Source: Clarkia xantiana subsp. parviflora (lineage: Eukaryota; Streptophyta; Magnoliopsida; Myrtales; Onagraceae). Taken from it: 64,000 nt of DNA. Below, piece after piece: positions 1 through 10,439 of the stretch; the stretch's first letter is position 1, and each line of letters starts with the position of its first letter. The notes beneath the pieces were generated by a model that was not told where the DNA came from, did no database searches, and saw only the letters and a list, made by a program, of their open reading frames with translations. The position numbers and the translations under genes were made by a program. The stretch spans positions 15,602,166 through 15,666,165 of the forward strand of contig JAPTYO010000005.1 in NCBI GenBank assembly GCA_036873135.1. Reading direction: 5' to 3'.

Positions 1-2
1 CT

Positions 3-1643
3 TTGGCCTTGACGTTTAGGGCCACGAACAACGAAGCTAAGTATGAGGCTCTTATCACGGGCCTGAAAATTGCTAAAGGTACGGGAGTTGCTCACTTAAG
101 AGTGAAGTGTGACGCGGGCCTGATCGTGAATCAAGTCCAAGGACGATATGAGGCGAAGAGCCCGATGATGAGAAAGTACCTTCGCGAGGTACAAGTCTTG
201 AAGTAGAGTTTCAAAAGCTTCGACATTGAGGCGATCCCGATGGAAGAAAACGTGGAAGCGGATGCCTTGAGCAAATTTGCCTTGGGGGCACCCCTAGAGA
301 AAAATCGCAAGGTGCACTTTCTGGAGAAGGTGATCTTGTCGACCACCGACCCGTCGGAGGTGTGTGCTATTGAAGCAGGATCGGAGAAGGAGCCCACTTG
401 GATGACCCCGATAGTCGCGTACCTGACTACGGGGGCAGTCCCAGATAATGAAGTGATAGCTGACAAGATACGTCGGATCGCTGTTAACTACGTAATGCTC
501 GACAATCAGCTATACAAGAAGGGCTGGTTCTCGACTCCGTACTTGAAGTGTGTGGCTGAGCCCAACACAAGTCGAATCCTGAGGGAGGTGCACGAAGGGG
601 CCGCGGCTTGTCATGAAGGAGCCCGATCCATCATGAGGAAAGTGTTGAATCTGGGCTATTATTGGCCTACGATGAGCAAGGAGGCGACGGCGTTGGTCCG
701 ATCCTGTGACGCATGCCAGAGGTATGCCCCGAATATCACAGCTCCAGCTGCTAATCTGACGTCCATCAAGAGTGCTTGGCCCTTCGCGCAGTGGGGCATC
801 GACTTGGTGGGACCTCTTCCGCAAGCACAAGGTCAGTGTAAGTATTTGCTTGTAGCTATCGATTATTTTTCGAAATGGATAGAAGCTAAGGCGTTGGCCA
901 AGACGACGGGGAACCAGATCGTCAAGTTTCTCCAGACTCATATTATATCCACATATGGGATTCCCAAGGTGGTGATCAGCGATAATGGTCCACCGTTTAA
1001 CGGGGCGCAAGTAAAGGAGTATCTGGAAGAGTGGAAAATCGAGCATCGGACAGCTTCTGTCCACCATGCTCAGACTAATGGTCAGGTGGAGTCAGCCAAC
1101 AAAGTCGTGATGGATGGCCTGAAGAAAAGGGTCTATGCCTTGAAGGGAAAATGGCTGAACGAGCTGGAAAATGTGCTTTGGGCTGTTAGAACGACACCCA
1201 AACGATCAACTGGGGAGACTCCGTTTGGCCTTGTTTATGGCACGGAGGCTATTGCTCCCGTGGAGGTAGCTGTGGCGTCCCATCGAATGAGATATTACGA
1301 GCCTTTGACGAATGATGAGACGAGACGTCTGGATTTGGACTTGCTCGAAGAGAAGAGGCGGGAAGCCGATGAAGTCCAGGCTCGAATGAGTTTGGCGACG
1401 GCCAGGTATTATAATCGGCGAGTTAAGTCCCGACAATTCTTTGTCGGGGAGCTGGTTTGGCGTCGCAACGAGTTTACCCTTTTGGATCGAATCAACAAGA
1501 TGTCACCAAAATGGGAAGGACCTCGATGGCAGAGTTTTGAAGCATTCTTTCAGTGGCGAACACTTGAAGAAATGTCATGCTCGATGAAAAGTCGCCTTAA
1601 GTGGTGCCCGATGAAAAGTCGCCTTAAGTGGTGCCCGATGTAA
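3..1643 (+). pseudogene. Tat-1 pol C-terminal part: archaeal-type RNase H end and integrase
   Basis: One reading frame runs from 3 to about 1560, broken by a TAG at 204-206. Bases 3-330 give the end of the second, archaeal-type RNase H (TNNEAKYEAL, KCDAGLIVNQ, VEADALSKF). Integrase follows in the ORF starting at 240. Its HHCC zinc finger is H118/H125 with CDAC at residues 156-159, and the catalytic DD35E triad is D188 (WGIDLVGP), D248 (SDNGPPF) and E284 (QVESANK). The end of a GPY/F-like module (MSPKWEGP) is present. After it about 60 bp is missing relative to Tat-E, which throws the tail out of frame into the tandem repeat, so the last 30 or so residues are not native. The protein would insert element cDNA in the nucleus. 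Confidence 0.88.
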
Positions 1644-1665
1644 AATCGCCTTAAGTGGTGTATGT
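1580..1665 (+). repeat. Start of Tat-1 tandem array (aagtcgccttaagtggtg units)
   Basis: Three near-identical copies of a unit of about 27 bp with core gtcgccttaagtggtg follow the pol end. The array resumes at 12150 after the Tat-2 insertion. The same core, reverse-complemented, forms the long 20-bp array in Tat-E (43080-43870). It sits between pol and the antisense gene. Confidence 0.85.
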
Positions 1666-1849
1666 TATTTATCGTTTGATTAGATGTAAGAAAGTTTTGT
1701 GCCATCAATGAATAAAGAGGTTGCTTCCTGATGGATATACGCCCAATTTGAACCCGTTGACTTCCGAATCGTTTTATTTTTATCACCCCGTTAATAATTG
1801 TAAATCAAAATTTCAACCCGAACACTTCGCGAAAACACCAACGGTCCGG

Positions 1850-2040
1850 ACGAGGCCGAAGCGCTCGTCCGACCAAGTTAGACTCACCTAGGTGAGGTCG
1901 GGTGGCCACACCCGACCTCCCCTAGGGGAGATCGGGTCAGCCAACCCGATCCCCTAGGGGAGATCGGGTCGGCCAACCCTATCTCCCCTAGGGGAGATCG
2001 GGTCGGCCAACCCTATCTCCCCTAGGAGGGGTTGGGTGGC
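1850..2040 (+). repeat. Palindromic minisatellite inside Tat-2 5' LTR
   Basis: Three to four copies of a unit of about 34 bp contain the self-complementary octamer cctaggggag/ctcccctagg and the motif gggtcggccaaccc. The 3' LTR has essentially one copy near 11535-11600. Copy number therefore changed in one LTR after or during insertion. Confidence 0.8.
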
Positions 2041-2235
2041 CTCACCCAACCCCTACCCTTGGGGGTCGGATTTTCCTTCCCCCCAAGGGCCCCGGCACCA
2101 CTTTTGAACTCCCATACTCGGTTTATTTCCGCCAACCTTCTCCGTATCCTAAGGTCTTAATTACGTGTTTAAAGGTTAATTAACTATGTTTAAAGGTTAA
2201 CGATGACATTAAGCCACCTTAATGACACCGTTGCC

Positions 2236-2243
2236 TATAAATA
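2236..2243 (+). promoter_or_regulatory. Tat-2 5' LTR TATA box
   Basis: TATAAATA within gcctataaatacaacacc, about 308 bp before the LTR end. The identical context is in the 3' LTR at 11817-11824. Probable RNA polymerase II core promoter of the element; the start site itself is not visible. Confidence 0.7.
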
Positions 2244-2546
2244 CAACACCTCCACTATTCATTTGATCATCTTGGCAAGTTGCATAATTTTGCTCTGACA
2301 TCTCTCTAGCTTTATCTCTCTAAAACCGTACTGACTTAGGCATCGGAGAGGGTTCATCAGGCACCACCCCCCCCCCCTCTGTGCTTGGTATTGCCCCTCT
2401 TGCAGGGCGCGAGGAGAAGAAAGGCTAAGGACGGAAGGACACGAGCTAGGACAGCACAACCCGAGAGCTTCGAATCCACGACATCTCCAGTGAGGATCGA
2501 GACTTGAGTCGACAGCTCGTTGACCCTAGACTCGGAACCTAACACT

Positions 2547-2562
2547 TGGCGCCGTCAGTGGG
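2547..2562 (+). other. Tat-2 primer binding site
   Basis: TGGCGCCGTCAGTGGG begins two bases after the LTR end. TGGCGCCGT is the start expected for a primer site pairing with the 3' end of plant tRNA-Asp, which is usual for Tat/Athila-type gypsy elements. Tat-E has the same start. Confidence 0.8.
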
Positions 2563-2595
2563 CTTCGGACAGAAAGCCTGGCAATAACAAGAGCA

Positions 2596-4053
2596 ATGAC
2601 GAACAGCATGGTGTCTAGGCACCACCGCCCACCTGGGGGCAATAGGCGAAGAAGAGAACCTATACCCCCGGGAAGGCAGTCCAACAGAGGAAAACTGCTA
2701 GTGCAACCAGAACCTCAAGGAACCCCACAGCCTCCTCAACAAAACAACCAGGAGGGAGGACCCTCACGCCCAGCTGGGGCTGAGTCCTCCACAGCCTCAA
2801 CCCCTTTGGCAAGGAGGCAACAAAGAGAGAGGGAGCAACAGGGAGTGCCATCCCAACACACAGCACCTCCTGAGGGATATTACTACGAGGCGCAACCCCA
2901 GGGATACCCGTATGGGATGCCGGCCCAAGGAAATAACAACCGCGCCCACAAAACATACACAAGGCCCGCATACACCCAGGGGACAAATACAGAAGCTCAT
3001 GAAGAGGAACAGATCCCAACGGAAGAGCACCACTCGCACCCTCGAGCAGGGCAGCGAGAGGAACAAAGAAGAAATTACCAGGAGCCACCCCCAGAGGGAA
3101 GGCAACAATTCGTGCCTCCTAGGCAACAGCAGAACGCCAGGGCTTACACCCCACTGGGGGAGGACAGACAAGCAAGACCTCCAAGGAGGCAAGAATTCTA
3201 TGAAGCACCCCAGCAGGGACACCAAGGATACACCTACAGTCCGTATCAATACGGACAAGGGATCCCGGCAAGCCCTATCTATAACTACGGAGGCTATCAG
3301 AGAGATTACACTCCGACACCGATATTGATCACTCCGGAAGAAATAGAGGCAATGATAACAAGGAAAATGAATGAGTCAAAGAAACACGGCTTGCACTGTC
3401 TAAGTGACAAAACGAACCACCCTTTCACGAGGGAATTGGAGATGAGCAAGGTGCCGGACTCCCTGCATACAGTCCAGATTGCAAAATACAATGGCAAGGG
3501 AGACCCTTTGGAGCATATTCAACAGCATGAAGCCTCCCTATTTGGGAGAACTACTGATGAAAGATACAAGGCACTCCTATTTCCAAACACCCTATCAGGG
3601 GTGGCCTCACACTGGTTCTTCAGCCTACCCTCTGAGAGCATCCACTCATGGGAGCAGCTAAAGGCGAAATTCCTTCAAAGATATCTAGGAGAAAGGAAGC
3701 TCCTCAAAGGAACAGGCTCCATCGATGACGTGAAGCAAGAAAATGATGAATCCTTGGCCAGTTACTACACTAGGTTTAACCAAAACATAGCAGACATCCA
3801 GGGCGACATCACTGAGGGTGAGATAATACGAGCCTTCATTAGAAACCTAGGCCGCTTCGGGTCCACGCTGGCAGAAAAGATGGCCAAGAAACCAGCAAGC
3901 ACCTTAGAGGAGCTAGCAGGGAGAGTAAAAACTCATATAGACCTGGAGAGGCACAGAGCAAGTAAGAAAGCCAAGATTCAAGCAGCTAAGGAAGACAATG
4001 CAAAGCCGAACAGAGGAAAGCCACCTCAGGCAACTCAACACACAAGGCAGTAG
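2596..4053 (+). CDS. Tat-2 Gag (capsid part)
   Basis: A 485-residue ORF whose first ATG is 50 bp after the PBS. Residues 1-230 are a low-complexity, Pro/Gln/Arg-rich leader. Residues about 270-455 are a Ty3-type retrotransposon Gag domain: KYNGKGDPLEHI, then SGVASHWFFSLPSESIHSW, then DESLASYYTRFNQNIADI and EIIRAFIRNL. Gag assembles the particle that packages element RNA. The ORF ends at a TAG (4051-4053), but the same frame continues without another stop through 4084 into the zinc knuckle and protease. The stop is therefore either a decay mutation or a read-through site; the family normally has an uninterrupted Gag-PR frame. Minus-strand ORFs over 2660-3258 are shadows. Confidence 0.9.
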   Translation: MTNSMVSRHHRPPGGNRRRREPIPPGRQSNRGKLLVQPEPQGTPQPPQQNNQEGGPSRPAGAESSTASTPLARRQQREREQQGVPSQHTAPPEGYYYEAQPQGYPYGMPAQGNNNRAHKTYTRPAYTQGTNTEAHEEEQIPTEEHHSHPRAGQREEQRRNYQEPPPEGRQQFVPPRQQQNARAYTPLGEDRQARPPRRQEFYEAPQQGHQGYTYSPYQYGQGIPASPIYNYGGYQRDYTPTPILITPEEIEAMITRKMNESKKHGLHCLSDKTNHPFTRELEMSKVPDSLHTVQIAKYNGKGDPLEHIQQHEASLFGRTTDERYKALLFPNTLSGVASHWFFSLPSESIHSWEQLKAKFLQRYLGERKLLKGTGSIDDVKQENDESLASYYTRFNQNIADIQGDITEGEIIRAFIRNLGRFGSTLAEKMAKKPASTLEELAGRVKTHIDLERHRASKKAKIQAAKEDNAKPNRGKPPQATQHTRQ

Positions 4054-4083
4054 GAATGGCGTCCGCCCCAGCAAAGAAATCAA

Positions 4084-5841
4084 ATGGGCGAACCACTGAA
4101 AGCTAGGGAAATTAACGTCATCAAGTTCATCCCATTGAACGCCACTCCAGCTACTGTCCTCAGAGAAATGCGGAATCAGAAACTCTGGTCACCCCCTGCA
4201 AGATGGAGAGCCCCAATGGTGGGGACGCACAAGGACAGATGGTGTGATAACCATGAAGCATACGGGCATGACACGAACGAATGCTTCAGCCTAAAGCTAA
4301 GCATCAACAATGTCATCCAAAGGGGAGAACTAAAGCAGTTCGTGGACCATGGGGACAACAGCATACAATTAGGGCCATCATACAGGGACAAAGGCAAGAG
4401 CAAGGTTGACTACAATCCTCCACCCAACAAGAGAGGAACCATAAACATGATACACGGAGGAGTGGCATCAGGTGGCCCAGCTGCTAATGCAAGGGAGGTT
4501 TACGCATCAAAACTGAGTTCAGTGCCAAGGTGGAGGAAAAGGCCACGAGAAGGAGAGGAGATGAAGATTGAATTCTCGGAGAAGGACAAGGGCCACATTG
4601 TCTTCCCACATGACGATGCGTTAGTCATCACGATAGAAATTGATAATTTTGATGTAAAGAGAATACTGGTAGATGGGGGCAGCTCAGCAGACCTCCTAAG
4701 CCTAAGGGTCCTAGAGGAGATAGGGAAAACGAAGGCAGACATCAAACCACTCAACTTCCCTCTGGTTGGCTTCTCAGGGGCAACAAGTTACCCCCTAGGA
4801 ATGATAACCCTGCCAGTGACCATGGGCCAAGGATGGACACAGCTGAAGGTGAACGTTAACTTCTTGGTGGTTGAAAGCTTGGGAGCCTACAACGGGATCC
4901 TAGGAAGAACAACCATAAATCCATATGAAATTGTGCCATCTACCGTACACCAGAAATTGAAGTACATCACTGAGAATGGAGTTGGAGAAGTCTTGGGCGA
5001 CCAACGCACGGCAAGGCAGTGCTACGTGAACTCCATGAGACGTGGATCACACAGGACAGACACAGTAGCAATGGTCATGGTAGGGACCAACCAAGCCAAG
5101 AAGAAGATAAAGAGGAAACAAAGGGAAACAAAAATGAAGAACGGAGTTGCACTACGCCTGAGCAGACAGTTTTTTCAAAGAATGGCCAAGAAGAGACACA
5201 TGAGCAAGGCTGTAAAGGTAACAAGCATATCTTGGCAACCAGAAACCGCACAAGGAAAAAGAACAAGGGACTCCATCATAAGAGGCTTCCGACACATTGA
5301 TGACATCAAGCAAATGCCATGGGAGCCAGTGTCAAGCTATTTCGAAAGATTCTCCAGTTATGGTGCCAATATGGACATCACAAGAGGAGAAGCCGTCAGA
5401 GCCTTCATTAGAAACATGCATCCAAACTCATTTGAGGCCTATGGAGGGCTTTATGAGATGGTCATGACAAACACGATGAGACAGCTCAAGGAAAAGCTAG
5501 ACAAGGCGTTTGCAAAGGAGATGGAGCAATGGGATGAAGTTCCGGAGAAAGAAAGAGAGACTGACACACTGGGAGGAGGTGTAAATTTCAAATTCACACC
5601 CCTTACAGGGAGCACAGAAGAAATTTTTCAGAAGCACCTCAAGGAGGAGCTACCCACATGCAGAGAGGAGGGCAAGGCCTTCCTAGGAAGAGATGCACAG
5701 GGATGGTGTGAGTACCATGGGACTTGGTGGCATCAAACCAACAACTGCATGGTGCTGAAGATAGAAGTGGAGGAAATGATTCACAATGGAGGCCTAAAGG
5801 AGTACGTGGCAATAGACAAATTGACCACCCCATATCCTTAG
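4084..5841 (+). CDS. Tat-2 nucleocapsid knuckle, aspartic protease and second Gag-like block
   Basis: 585 codons in the same frame as the upstream gag. Residues 54-68 form a Tat-type zinc knuckle (CDNHEAYGHDTNEC). Residues 185-310 are a retropepsin-like protease with the active site DGGSS at residue 197 and GILGRTTIN downstream. From about residue 395 the protein looks like Gag again: RGFRHIDDIKQ, SSYFERFSSYGANMDITRGEAVRAFIRN (similar to SIDDVKQ...YYTRFNQNI...EIIRAFIRN upstream), then a second knuckle CEYHGTWWHQTNNC at 542, with W in place of the G of GH. It stops at 5841 with no RT. So the order is Gag-NC-PR-Gag'-NC'. A recombination junction lies near residues 345-395, which are Lys/Arg-rich. 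Confidence is high for NC-PR and moderate for a functional Gag'. Confidence 0.85.
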   Translation: MGEPLKAREINVIKFIPLNATPATVLREMRNQKLWSPPARWRAPMVGTHKDRWCDNHEAYGHDTNECFSLKLSINNVIQRGELKQFVDHGDNSIQLGPSYRDKGKSKVDYNPPPNKRGTINMIHGGVASGGPAANAREVYASKLSSVPRWRKRPREGEEMKIEFSEKDKGHIVFPHDDALVITIEIDNFDVKRILVDGGSSADLLSLRVLEEIGKTKADIKPLNFPLVGFSGATSYPLGMITLPVTMGQGWTQLKVNVNFLVVESLGAYNGILGRTTINPYEIVPSTVHQKLKYITENGVGEVLGDQRTARQCYVNSMRRGSHRTDTVAMVMVGTNQAKKKIKRKQRETKMKNGVALRLSRQFFQRMAKKRHMSKAVKVTSISWQPETAQGKRTRDSIIRGFRHIDDIKQMPWEPVSSYFERFSSYGANMDITRGEAVRAFIRNMHPNSFEAYGGLYEMVMTNTMRQLKEKLDKAFAKEMEQWDEVPEKERETDTLGGGVNFKFTPLTGSTEEIFQKHLKEELPTCREEGKAFLGRDAQGWCEYHGTWWHQTNNCMVLKIEVEEMIHNGGLKEYVAIDKLTTPYP

Positions 5842-6109
5842 TTTCATATTTAGCACTTTGCATGTTCAAGCTTTCTAAGTTTTTCAAAAACAACATTTGA
5901 GAAGGAGAGCTCACGAAGTTACTCCAACTCTACAACTATCCTTGTTTTCCTCCAAAGGGTGTCTGGATCCCCCCAAGGCACCCCATGTGTACAAAAAACA
6001 TGAATGCTCTTAAGGGAGTAAGATTTCTTTCAAAGGTATTTTCCAATGAATGTGGTGATATAATCATGAAGTTATCCATACACAGATATGACTCCAAGTC
6101 AACAACAGA
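5842..6109. other. Tat-2 spacer after the sense ORFs
   Basis: No coding signal. This is where a Tat element would continue into RT, RNase H and integrase; none of those motifs is present in any frame, and the tandem array begins within 270 bp. Confidence 0.7.
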
Positions 6110-7180
6110 TTCGACGCCCCCAAGAGCGTATCTTGAGAGTAGTTCTAAAAACTACGAACCCTGTGCCCTCCGGGAGCCTATCCCGCTAACAGATTTCGAT
6201 GCCCCCAAGAGCGTATCTTGAGAGTAGTTTTTATACTACGACCCTCGACGCCCCCAAGAGCGTAACTTGAGAGTAGTGTTCATACTACGACCTTCGACGC
6301 CCCCAAGAGCGTATCTTGAGAGTAGTTTCAATACTGCGACCTTCGACGCACCAAGAGCGTATCTTGAGAGTGGTTTCCAAAAACTACGAATTTCGACGCC
6401 CCCAGGAGCGTATCTTGAGAGTAGTGTTCATACTACGACCTTCGAAGCCCCCAAGAGCGTATCTTGAGAGTAGTTTCTATACTACGACCTTCGACGCACC
6501 AAGAGCGTATGTTGAGAGTGGTTTCCAAAAACTACGAATTTCGACGCCCCCAGGAGCGTATCTTGAGGTAGATTTGCAACCTACCAGATTCGACGCCCCC
6601 AAGAGCGTATCTTGAGGTAGAAAAAACACTACCAGATTCGACGCCCCCAAGAGCGTATCTTGAGGTAGAAAAAACACTACCAGATTCGACGCCCCCAAGA
6701 GCGTATCTTGAGGTAGATTTCAAACTACCAGTTTCGACGCCAACCAGGAGCGTATCTTTGGTCTAACCTGTGCCCTCCGGGAGCCTATCCTGCGAAACGT
6801 TAAGTGCCCTCCGAGAGCCAGTCTCGTGAACAGATTTCGACGCCAACCAGGAGCGTATCTTTGGTTGGTCTAACCTGTGCCCTCCGGGAGCCTATCCTGC
6901 GAAACGTTAAGTGCCCTCCGAGAGCCAGTCTCGTGAACAGATTTCGACGCCAACCAGGAGCGTATCTTTGGTCTAACCTGTGCCCTCCGGGAGCCTATCC
7001 TGCGAAACGTTAAGTGCCCTCCGAGAGCCAGTCTCGTGAACAGATTTCGACGCCCACCAGGAGCGTATCTTTGTCTAACATGTGCCCTCCGGGAGCCTAT
7101 CCTGTGAAACGTTAAGTGCCCTCCGAGAGCCTGTCTCGTGAACAGACTCGACGCCCACCAAGAGCGTATCTTTGGTCTAA
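6110..7180 (+). repeat. Tat-2 tandem array, two unit types
   Basis: Type A (about 6110-6740): a dozen units of about 50-60 bp built on cgacgcccccaagagcgtatcttgag, followed by a variable tail such as agtagtttctatactacgac. Type B (about 6735-7180): four longer units of about 108 bp that join the gacgccaaccaggagcgtatctttgg core to tgccctccgggagcctatcc and ccgagagccagtctcgtgaac. All small ORFs here are products of the repetition. It occupies the same slot as the arrays of Tat-1 and Tat-E. Confidence 0.92.
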
Positions 7181-7564
7181 CAATACCATACATACCATTC
7201 AAAGGGTATCATAAGAGAGCATTACACCATACTAAGAAGGATCCCATGAGAAAGTAATTTCAAAGTAAAGTGATATGAAGAACACATAATGTTTTTTCTT
7301 GATGAAATAGCAGGTATGGCATGAAGGAAAACACGAAAGAAGGATAAGTAAAGGAAACACACCATGGGAAGAGTCCATAATCAAAGGAGTACATACAAAA
7401 GCATACGAAGTACCAATATAAAGGCAAGTGAACCACACAGCCAACGACAAAATACGAGAAGAGAAAGTAACACAAAATCTCACAGCAGTCCTAAAAGATA
7501 CTCAACCCATCAAATGGGAGAAAGAGTATGGTTATATATACAAAGATAGCAAGATGTCGATACA
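7181..7564. other. Tat-2 spacer, antisense gene 3' flank
   Basis: A-rich on the + strand, with no convincing ORF. It would hold the 3' UTR and poly(A) region of the antisense gene ending at 7565. Confidence 0.5.
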
Positions 7565-10147
7565 TCAATCAGAGCCTTCGGGGGAGTCACCCTGACCCCC
7601 TGAGGCTGAACCACCGGCAGAGATGGAGGAAGAGGAGGAGGAGTCTGAAGTATCGATATCCATAGGCGTAGCATCCACCTGTGTAGGGGCAGGCTCGTCT
7701 GCAACAGCAGCCTGACCCCTAAGGACAGCCATGTAACCAGTAGCGTATGGCCCAAAATCACCAAGATCGCCAACTGGAAACTGAGGATCAATGCGGAAAA
7801 TATGATCAACCAGATACTCACCAAACTGGTTCATCTCCTGAGTGAGCCACACGCTATAGTCAGCAGTGAAGGCAGAGGAAGCCTTGTACTCAGACACTGC
7901 GACAGTCCTCTCCTCCGCCCGGCACCTAGCCTCCAACTTCCGCAACTCCTCAGAATGGAGTGAAGATGCAACCTCAGCCTCCCGGCGTAAGCTACCTACG
8001 GTAGTCTCAAGTAAGGACACTTGGTCCCTGAGCTCCTGCATCTTCAGATCGGATAAGCGCGCCCTCTCAGCAGCAGTGGCGAGCTCCGCCTTCAGGGAGA
8101 CCTGGCTGTCCTCAAGAGTCTTCTTCTCGTCAGATAGCTCGAGAACAAGGGATGACATGTTCACCATGTCAGACATACCCTAAAAATTTAAACAAGAGAT
8201 GAGCAACTGGAAAACCAACCACATAAAAGTAAAAAGGAGAAAGCGAGAGAGTACACCCTGAACGAAGCGCCGAGTCTCCCCAGGAGACTTAGGCTGAGCA
8301 GCACGATCGCCAGGAGGGATGGCACCGCGAAGTACACGGATGCCAACCTCAGGAGTCTGCAAAGAGGAGCCGCTATCAAGGTGGAACTCCTTCAAACCAG
8401 CGAAAGGAGTCCACTCAGACCCAACGACATCCTCGTCAGTAAGACGTGTGAAGTCCTTCCGACTCAAAGCCGGAGGCCCACCTATACAAACGAAGCAAGT
8501 CAAAGGAAAATATAAACATAGAAGCATCAGTGATAAGGTGGAGATTGAACCTGATGACCGTGCCCTCGGCTGGGGGGCAGGAGAACCATCACCAACAGGT
8601 CGTTTCCCTTTATCAGCTCGGGAAGGCGCCTCTTCGACCACCATCTCTTAACGCGAGACAGGGTCGGGGGACGAACAACAGGCGAAGGAGGATCCGCAGC
8701 CTTCTTCCTCTTGATAGCCGAGGCCCCGGCCTCAGAGTCAGATCTCCGCGACTTGGACTTAGAAGGTCCAGAGCCCTTGCCTACGGAGACAACCCTCTCG
8801 GTCACCAAGGGAGAGTGCCCTAGCAATGTAAGAAAAACAAGATAAGGAAAACAAAAGTATACCATAAAGAAGCAAACAGGAGGAAGTATACCAGAGGCCC
8901 CAGCCTTCTTCCCAAGCATGGGGGACTTCTTCAGAGTAGAGCTAGATGGAGCCTTCCTCTTGCTCAGATCGACCGGTGCTGCCTGCACGTTATAGGTTTT
9001 TCAGTGAAACCAACCTACAAAGGAAAAGCAGAAAGTAAATAAAGATGAGAAGACTAAGTAACATACCGAACCCCCGGAGTCAGGAGTCAAACTGATCCCT
9101 GCCTCATAAAGATCCGTCTCGGTCACTAAGGACACAGGGCAGTATGATCGGGTCCTGTTACTCTCGTAGATCGTCTTCATAGTCTCTAAATCCACAGGAG
9201 AGAACTCCCCGAAGGCAGGCCAGCCATCTGACCGATCCTCATTCAAGACCGACCAAGTGACATATCGATCCGTGATGAAGAAATAATGCTTGGCCCAGTG
9301 ACTCGCCGAGTTGTCACTCCGGGCCACGAAGCGAAGAGAGGTATCCCACTCGACCCCACTCAACCCGAAATCTTTAAATCGGGAATCCTTGAGGGACGGA
9401 TGGCGAGTTACGAAACTCGCAAAGCCTACCTTCCTCTGATATTGGAACCGGTAGAAGCATCGGAACAGAACCAATGAATACTTCCAGGAGTACCAGTGGC
9501 ATAACACCCGGAAGCCCACCCAGACGCGGAGGGCACTAGGAGCAAGGTTTACAGGAGAAATCCAAAGAACCTGCTCAACTCTACGAGATCATCGCAGTAA
9601 GGCAGCCTCAACCCAAATCGAATCTGGGAGGGGTAAACGACGACCTTCCCCCTAGGGGGCTCTGTCACCGTCTCGCGGGTATTCCCCAAGGAAGGGAGGA
9701 AAGGATATAGAGGCTCATCTAAGGGACAAATATCACCTAAGGTAACGTGCTCATTGTAATCAGACCTAGTCAGGTGGTTCTCCGACAGAGCAGCGAGACC
9801 TAAGTCAAAGGTAGCAGGAAATCCCAAAGTTCGAATCAAGTCTCGACTAACACCCCAGCTCAGATCGCAACACTAAGCTAATGATAGGAAAGGAAGTAAT
9901 GCGACGAAAAGAAGAGAAATGGAACTCACTCATCCTTCGGAGGATGTAACGCCTCTGTAGAGTCTGTGTGCGGGGACACCACACGGAATACAGTACCTGC
10001 CACGGCATGACAAATGTCAAAACAAGAAAATTTCCGAAAAACCGGGAGTACCCGGCACTCGACCAACAACAACAACCAAAGATTCGAAGACACCCAACAA
10101 AGATAACAAACATGAGCCAAGGACACCACGACAACCAAATCGAACAA
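7565..10147 (-). CDS. Tat-2 antisense gene (aORF), multi-exon, gypsy-type 'transposon protein' with C-terminal coiled coil
   Basis: Read on the minus strand. A possible first exon ends near 9930 (...STEALHPPKDE), with GTGAG donor and acceptor near 9849. An exon at 9839-9055 follows, with the core YPSQIRFGLRLPYCDDLVEL...ALRVWVGFRVLCHWYSWKYS...HYFFITDRYVTW; this resembles the plant 'putative gypsy type transposon' domain of Tat-E. A one-base frameshift lies near 9535-9550. Later exons hold DLSKRKAPSSSTLKKSP (about 8990-8895), a Lys/Arg-rich segment (about 8815-8650), GPPALSRKDFTRLTDEDVVGSEW (about 8480-8240), and finally 8176-7565. That last exon is a coiled coil (SSLVLELSDEKKTLEDSQVSLKAEL) with an Asp/Ser-rich acidic tail. 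The intron at about 8240-8180 has GTGTAC and TTTTTAG ends. Exon limits are approximate. Function is unknown. Confidence 0.65.
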
Positions 10148-10439
10148 TTTTGTCCGAACCTAAAGTCGGTTTTCGGGCAAAATTACCATTACGCCCTCCA
10201 GCGGAAATCAACACACAAATGGCGACTCGACATCAAATTCAAAATGGGGATAGTTTAATCGGACAAAAAACTATCTCCGGACGACCGGCCAAAGTTTCTT
10301 CCCCAAATCCACGACTATCTACGGCTATCCACGGCAATCCCACATTCAATCAAGTATCGGCAATCAAGTATCGGCATTTTACGCAATAACGGAAAGGAAA
10401 AGAGTGGACCTTGGGAAAACCCGACCCGATTCGATAAAC
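10148..10439. other. Tat-2 spacer upstream of antisense gene
   Basis: No clear ORF. If the antisense gene is transcribed, this segment and the GC-rich block to its right hold its 5' UTR and promoter. Confidence 0.4.

Larger units (their letters stand above)
1729..2544 (+). repeat. Tat-2 5' LTR (816 bp)
   Basis: Begins tgatggatata and ends ggaacctaaca. It is about 120 bp longer than its partner (11421-12114) because bases about 1850-2040 carry extra copies of a unit of about 34 bp built on the palindrome cccctagggg with gatcgggtcggccaaccc. A TATA box lies at 2236-2243. A run of C (about 12) occurs near 2368-2379. Confidence 0.93.

Noticed and set aside
2660..3258. Long minus-strand ORFs opposite Tat-2 gag
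   Set aside because: Shadow frames of a low-complexity Gag leader; not conserved in Tat-E.
6267..7202. Several repeat-encoded ORFs with RAYLESS-type motifs
   Set aside because: Translations of the tandem array in more than one frame and strand.
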